A DNA stretch of 64,000 nt from Mucilaginibacter sp. OK283 (GTDB lineage Bacteria > Bacteroidota > Bacteroidia > Sphingobacteriales > Sphingobacteriaceae). The translations under genes were made by a program, and so were the position numbers. The notes beneath the pieces were generated by a model that made no database searches, had not been told where the DNA came from, and saw nothing but the letters and a program-made list of their open reading frames with translations. Shown one piece after another: positions 61,804 through 64,000 of the stretch. Position 1 is the stretch's first letter. Every line of letters starts with the position of its first letter. The stretch is taken from the NCBI RefSeq assembly GCF_900110415.1, contig NZ_FODR01000001.1, positions 744,001 to 808,000 of the forward strand, given 5' to 3'.

Positions 61804-61833
61804 CAAATCCCGGATGTTAATTGTATCCGGGAT
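61804..61833. terminator. Hairpin CAAATCCCGGAT (right of the island)
   Basis: ATCCCGGAT (61807-61815) and ATCCGGGAT (61825-61833) form a perfect 9-bp stem with a 9-nt loop. The leading CAAATCCCGGAT is identical to 56594-56605. It lies downstream of the M13 peptidase gene (leftward) and may terminate it. Confidence 0.6.
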
Positions 61834-61883
61834 CTGGTAATATAAATAGGAAAAAGGGTAACACAAATTGATCGGGGCCCTCC

Positions 61884-63902
61884 CTACCAAATCTTCACCC
61901 GCTCCCCTTCCGCCTTGTAATTTTTATCGCCCGGCTGAACGTTGAATGCTTTGTAAAACGGGGCGAAATTCATTAAGGGGCCGTTTACACGCCACATGGC
62001 CGGCGAGTGGGGGTTGGTGTTTACGTAGGTGCGCAGGAACGCGTCCCTGGTTTTTACCCTCCAGATGCGGGCTATGGACAGGAAGAAGCGCTGATCCGGC
62101 GTAAAGCCGTCAATTTGGGTGTTGCCTTTGCCTTGTTCGGTCATTTTAAAGGCGTCGTAGGCAATGGCTATGCCGCCATTGTCGGCGGTGTTTTCGCCCA
62201 GGGTGAGCGCGCCTTTTATATGTACGGAATCTAAAACGGTAAACGAGCCATATAAACTGGCCAGCTGTTTTGTTTTCGCCCTAAACTTTTCGTAATCTTC
62301 TTTTGTCCACCAGTTTTTTACATTGCCGTCTTTATCAAACTGCGCGCCCTGATCGTCAAAGGCGTGGGTCATTTCGTGGCCAATTACCATGCCGATGCCG
62401 CCGTAATTGATAGCGTCGTCTGCCGAAAAGTCGAAATAAGGGAATTGCAGGATGCCCGCCGGGAAAACAACCTCGTTAAACGACGGGTTGTAATAAGCGG
62501 TAACCGTAGATGGCGTTGTGCCCCATTCTGTTTTATCAACCGGCTTGTTCAGTTTGGCCAATTGAGTTTGATAGTCGTTTTGTTTCAACCACAGAATGTT
62601 TTCAAAGTATTTGCTGCGGTTAATCTGTACCTTATCGTAATTGCGCCATTTATCGGGGTAGCCTAATTTTTTGGTGATGGCGTATAATTTTTCTTTGGCT
62701 TTTTGTTTGGTGCTGTCGCTCATCCAGTCCAGGTGGTTGATCCTGTTTTCGAACGATTTTTGCAGGTTGTTTACCAATACCAGCACGCGTTTTTTGGCAT
62801 CCTCGTTAAAATATCGTTTTACATACAATTGCCCCAAAGCCTGCCCCAAATAATTGTCGACGTTTTGCGTCATGATTTGCCTGCGGGTTTTTTGTACGGC
62901 CTGCCCGTTTAATACTTTGTTAAACTCAAACGAGGCATCTACAAATGGCTTGCTCAGTATTTCGGCGTAGTTTTGGAGGGTGGCGGCTTTTAAATAAATT
63001 TTCCAGTCGGTTATGGGTACCGATTTCAGCAATCCGTTCAACTTATCGTAATAAGCGGGCTGGCCCATATCCAGTGAGTCGGTTTTGGCACCCAGTTCGG
63101 CCAGCAATATTGGCCAGCCTATGTTAGCCTGTGTTTTGCTGATGGCGGCAACCGCCACCTTATGGTAATTGGCATTAACATCCCTTAATTGGATATTGGT
63201 TTTATGCGATGCCGCGTTTTGCCGCTCGATGCCGTAAGCAATAGCTGCATTTTTTGTGGCGGCGGCAGGGCTACTCCCGGTTAACCGGAACAGCGTGCTT
63301 ATGTATTTTTTGTAGGCCTGCTGAATGCCAAGCGTAGATGAATCTGTTTTAAAATAATAATCCCTTTCTGGCAAGCCAATGCCGGTTTGGGATGCATGGG
63401 CAATATTGATGCTGCTGTTTTTGTTATCGGGATAAATACCAAAGTCGATAATAAGGCCGTTGCCTGCTTTTAGCTGCGCGGCTACAAATTTGATGAGTGA
63501 GGGTACATTGGCAATGGCGTCAATTTGTGCCAGTACCGGTTTAATGGGCTGGTACCCGCGCTGGTTAATGGTTGCGGTATCCATACCCGAAGCATAAAAA
63601 TCGCCCACCTTCTGGTCGATACTGCCCATGGGGTTCCGGGCTTTTGAAACGCTATCCAGGATATTTTGCAGCAACAGTTTTTGCGGGATGTTCATGAAAC
63701 TATATGAACCCACGCCCGATTGATCGGCAGCAATTTTGGCGGTATCGTACCAGCGCCCGTTAACAAAGCGAAAGAAATTATCGCCGGGTTTTGTCAGGGA
63801 GTCGATACCGGCAACATCAACAAAACCTTTTTTATGATCGTCCTGGTATTTCCAGGCACCCAAAACAACTATTGCTACACACAGGTAAAATACTTTATTC
63901 AT
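61884..63902 (-). CDS. M13-family (neprilysin/PepO-like) zinc metallopeptidase
   Basis: A 672-residue enzyme. Zinc motif HEMTH at residues 509-513 in IGMVIGHEMTHAFDDQGAQFD, third ligand E570 in GENTADNGG, and AYYNPSFNEVVFPAGILQFPYF before it, the NAYY-like substrate strand. The N-terminal hydrophobic segment (FYLCVAIVVLGAW) suggests export to the periplasm or anchoring. It lacks the Cys of the usual CRVW end (ERVKIW here). Oligopeptide degradation is the expected role. Single-gene unit. Confidence 0.95.
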   Translation of the reverse strand: MNKVFYLCVAIVVLGAWKYQDDHKKGFVDVAGIDSLTKPGDNFFRFVNGRWYDTAKIAADQSGVGSYSFMNIPQKLLLQNILDSVSKARNPMGSIDQKVGDFYASGMDTATINQRGYQPIKPVLAQIDAIANVPSLIKFVAAQLKAGNGLIIDFGIYPDNKNSSINIAHASQTGIGLPERDYYFKTDSSTLGIQQAYKKYISTLFRLTGSSPAAATKNAAIAYGIERQNAASHKTNIQLRDVNANYHKVAVAAISKTQANIGWPILLAELGAKTDSLDMGQPAYYDKLNGLLKSVPITDWKIYLKAATLQNYAEILSKPFVDASFEFNKVLNGQAVQKTRRQIMTQNVDNYLGQALGQLYVKRYFNEDAKKRVLVLVNNLQKSFENRINHLDWMSDSTKQKAKEKLYAITKKLGYPDKWRNYDKVQINRSKYFENILWLKQNDYQTQLAKLNKPVDKTEWGTTPSTVTAYYNPSFNEVVFPAGILQFPYFDFSADDAINYGGIGMVIGHEMTHAFDDQGAQFDKDGNVKNWWTKEDYEKFRAKTKQLASLYGSFTVLDSVHIKGALTLGENTADNGGIAIAYDAFKMTEQGKGNTQIDGFTPDQRFFLSIARIWRVKTRDAFLRTYVNTNPHSPAMWRVNGPLMNFAPFYKAFNVQPGDKNYKAEGERVKIW

Positions 63903-64000
63903 AAACAGTCAATTTGTTTAAAGGTAATTACTTTTTGGAATATGTTGGGGTAGGGAAAGGGGGGAATTTCAAATGGGGGTGCCTGCACCTCTCCGCCCCT

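Larger units (their letters stand above)
61459..61883. other. Gap right of the island, 425 bp
   Basis: No convincing gene; a 63-residue frame (61699-61890) overlaps the peptidase end and looks like chance. Very AT-rich on its left part, with the candidate -7 box of the SLOG gene (TACATTTG, complement of 61482-61489). The CAAATCCCGGAT hairpin is at 61804-61833. Confidence 0.55.

Noticed and set aside
61699..61890. A 63-residue leftward frame
   Set aside because: No family features, overlaps the peptidase end, and contains the hairpin repeat.
1..64000. tRNA, rRNA and CRISPR signals
   Set aside because: No cloverleaf-like T-loop and acceptor pairs, no conserved rRNA segments and no regular repeat-spacer array were seen by eye; short tRNAs could still be missed without a covariance search.

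Overview
The window looks like a chromosomal segment of a Bacteroidota member of the Sphingobacteriaceae, most like Mucilaginibacter or Pedobacter. This rests on family recognition, not a database search. The indicators are tandem FtsX/MacB-like permeases ending in 'MNPVKSLRSE', a SusC-era style TonB-dependent receptor, DUF1080 and DUF2961 proteins, FKBP lipoproteins, AT-rich leaders without clear Shine-Dalgarno sites, TAnnTTTG -7 boxes and several intergenic inverted-repeat families. I saw no rRNA, tRNA, CRISPR array, transposase or phage structural gene.

Layout. 1-6.7 kb: three tandem FtsX-type permeases (the first cut by the window edge) and a secreted esterase fused to a PA14 domain. 6.7-11.3 kb: a periplasmic GMC oxidoreductase with its Tat-lipoprotein small subunit, a DUF1080 protein and a candidate outer-membrane phospholipase A. 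11.7-25.5 kb: a CBS protein, a 1059-residue LRR-Roc-COR protein with a TIR/DUF4062-like C-terminus, a DEAD-box helicase, a DUF218 protein, a TonB receptor, a ModE-like regulator, an aldehyde dehydrogenase and a tandem-repeat protein. 25.8-33.2 kb: housekeeping genes (recF, DUF721/DciA-like, ndk, nrnA-like, two FKBP isomerases, TatD nuclease, asparaginase). 33.4-44.1 kb: GNAT, MATE, LysR, a tetR plus TetX-like monooxygenase operon behind a nested palindrome, topoisomerase III, amidohydrolase, a degenerate receiver protein, pirin and a Crp-like regulator.

44.4-49.8 kb is a catabolic operon: GH172/DUF2961 hydrolase, FAH-family hydrolase, DUF6786-like lipoprotein, FucP-type sugar transporter and an SDR dehydrogenase. 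It fits uptake and non-phosphorylative breakdown of a deoxy sugar such as fucose or rhamnose. 49.9-56.5 kb holds a flavin oxidoreductase, a helical-repeat protein, YiaAB, EthD-like, DUF1579-like and DUF2199-like proteins, interleaved with repeat-rich intergenic DNA. That DNA carries two small repeat families in two copies each, one of them inside a 442-bp element with 31-bp terminal inverted repeats.

The most notable locus is 56.8-61.5 kb, an AT-rich island. Five overlapping or abutting genes encode a TIR protein, a caspase-like protease, a ThsB-like (MTH538/DUF1863) TIR-fold protein, a SLOG-like Rossmann protein and another TIR-like protein with a WxxxE motif. A convergent two-gene unit follows: a second SLOG/deoxyribosyltransferase-like protein and a winged-helix protein. 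The operon has the parts of a TIR-signalling, caspase-executing antiphage system related to Thoeris, but with more TIR/SLOG components than I know in a described system. Similar CAAATCCCGGAT hairpins lie on both sides of the island. The window ends with an M13 metallopeptidase.
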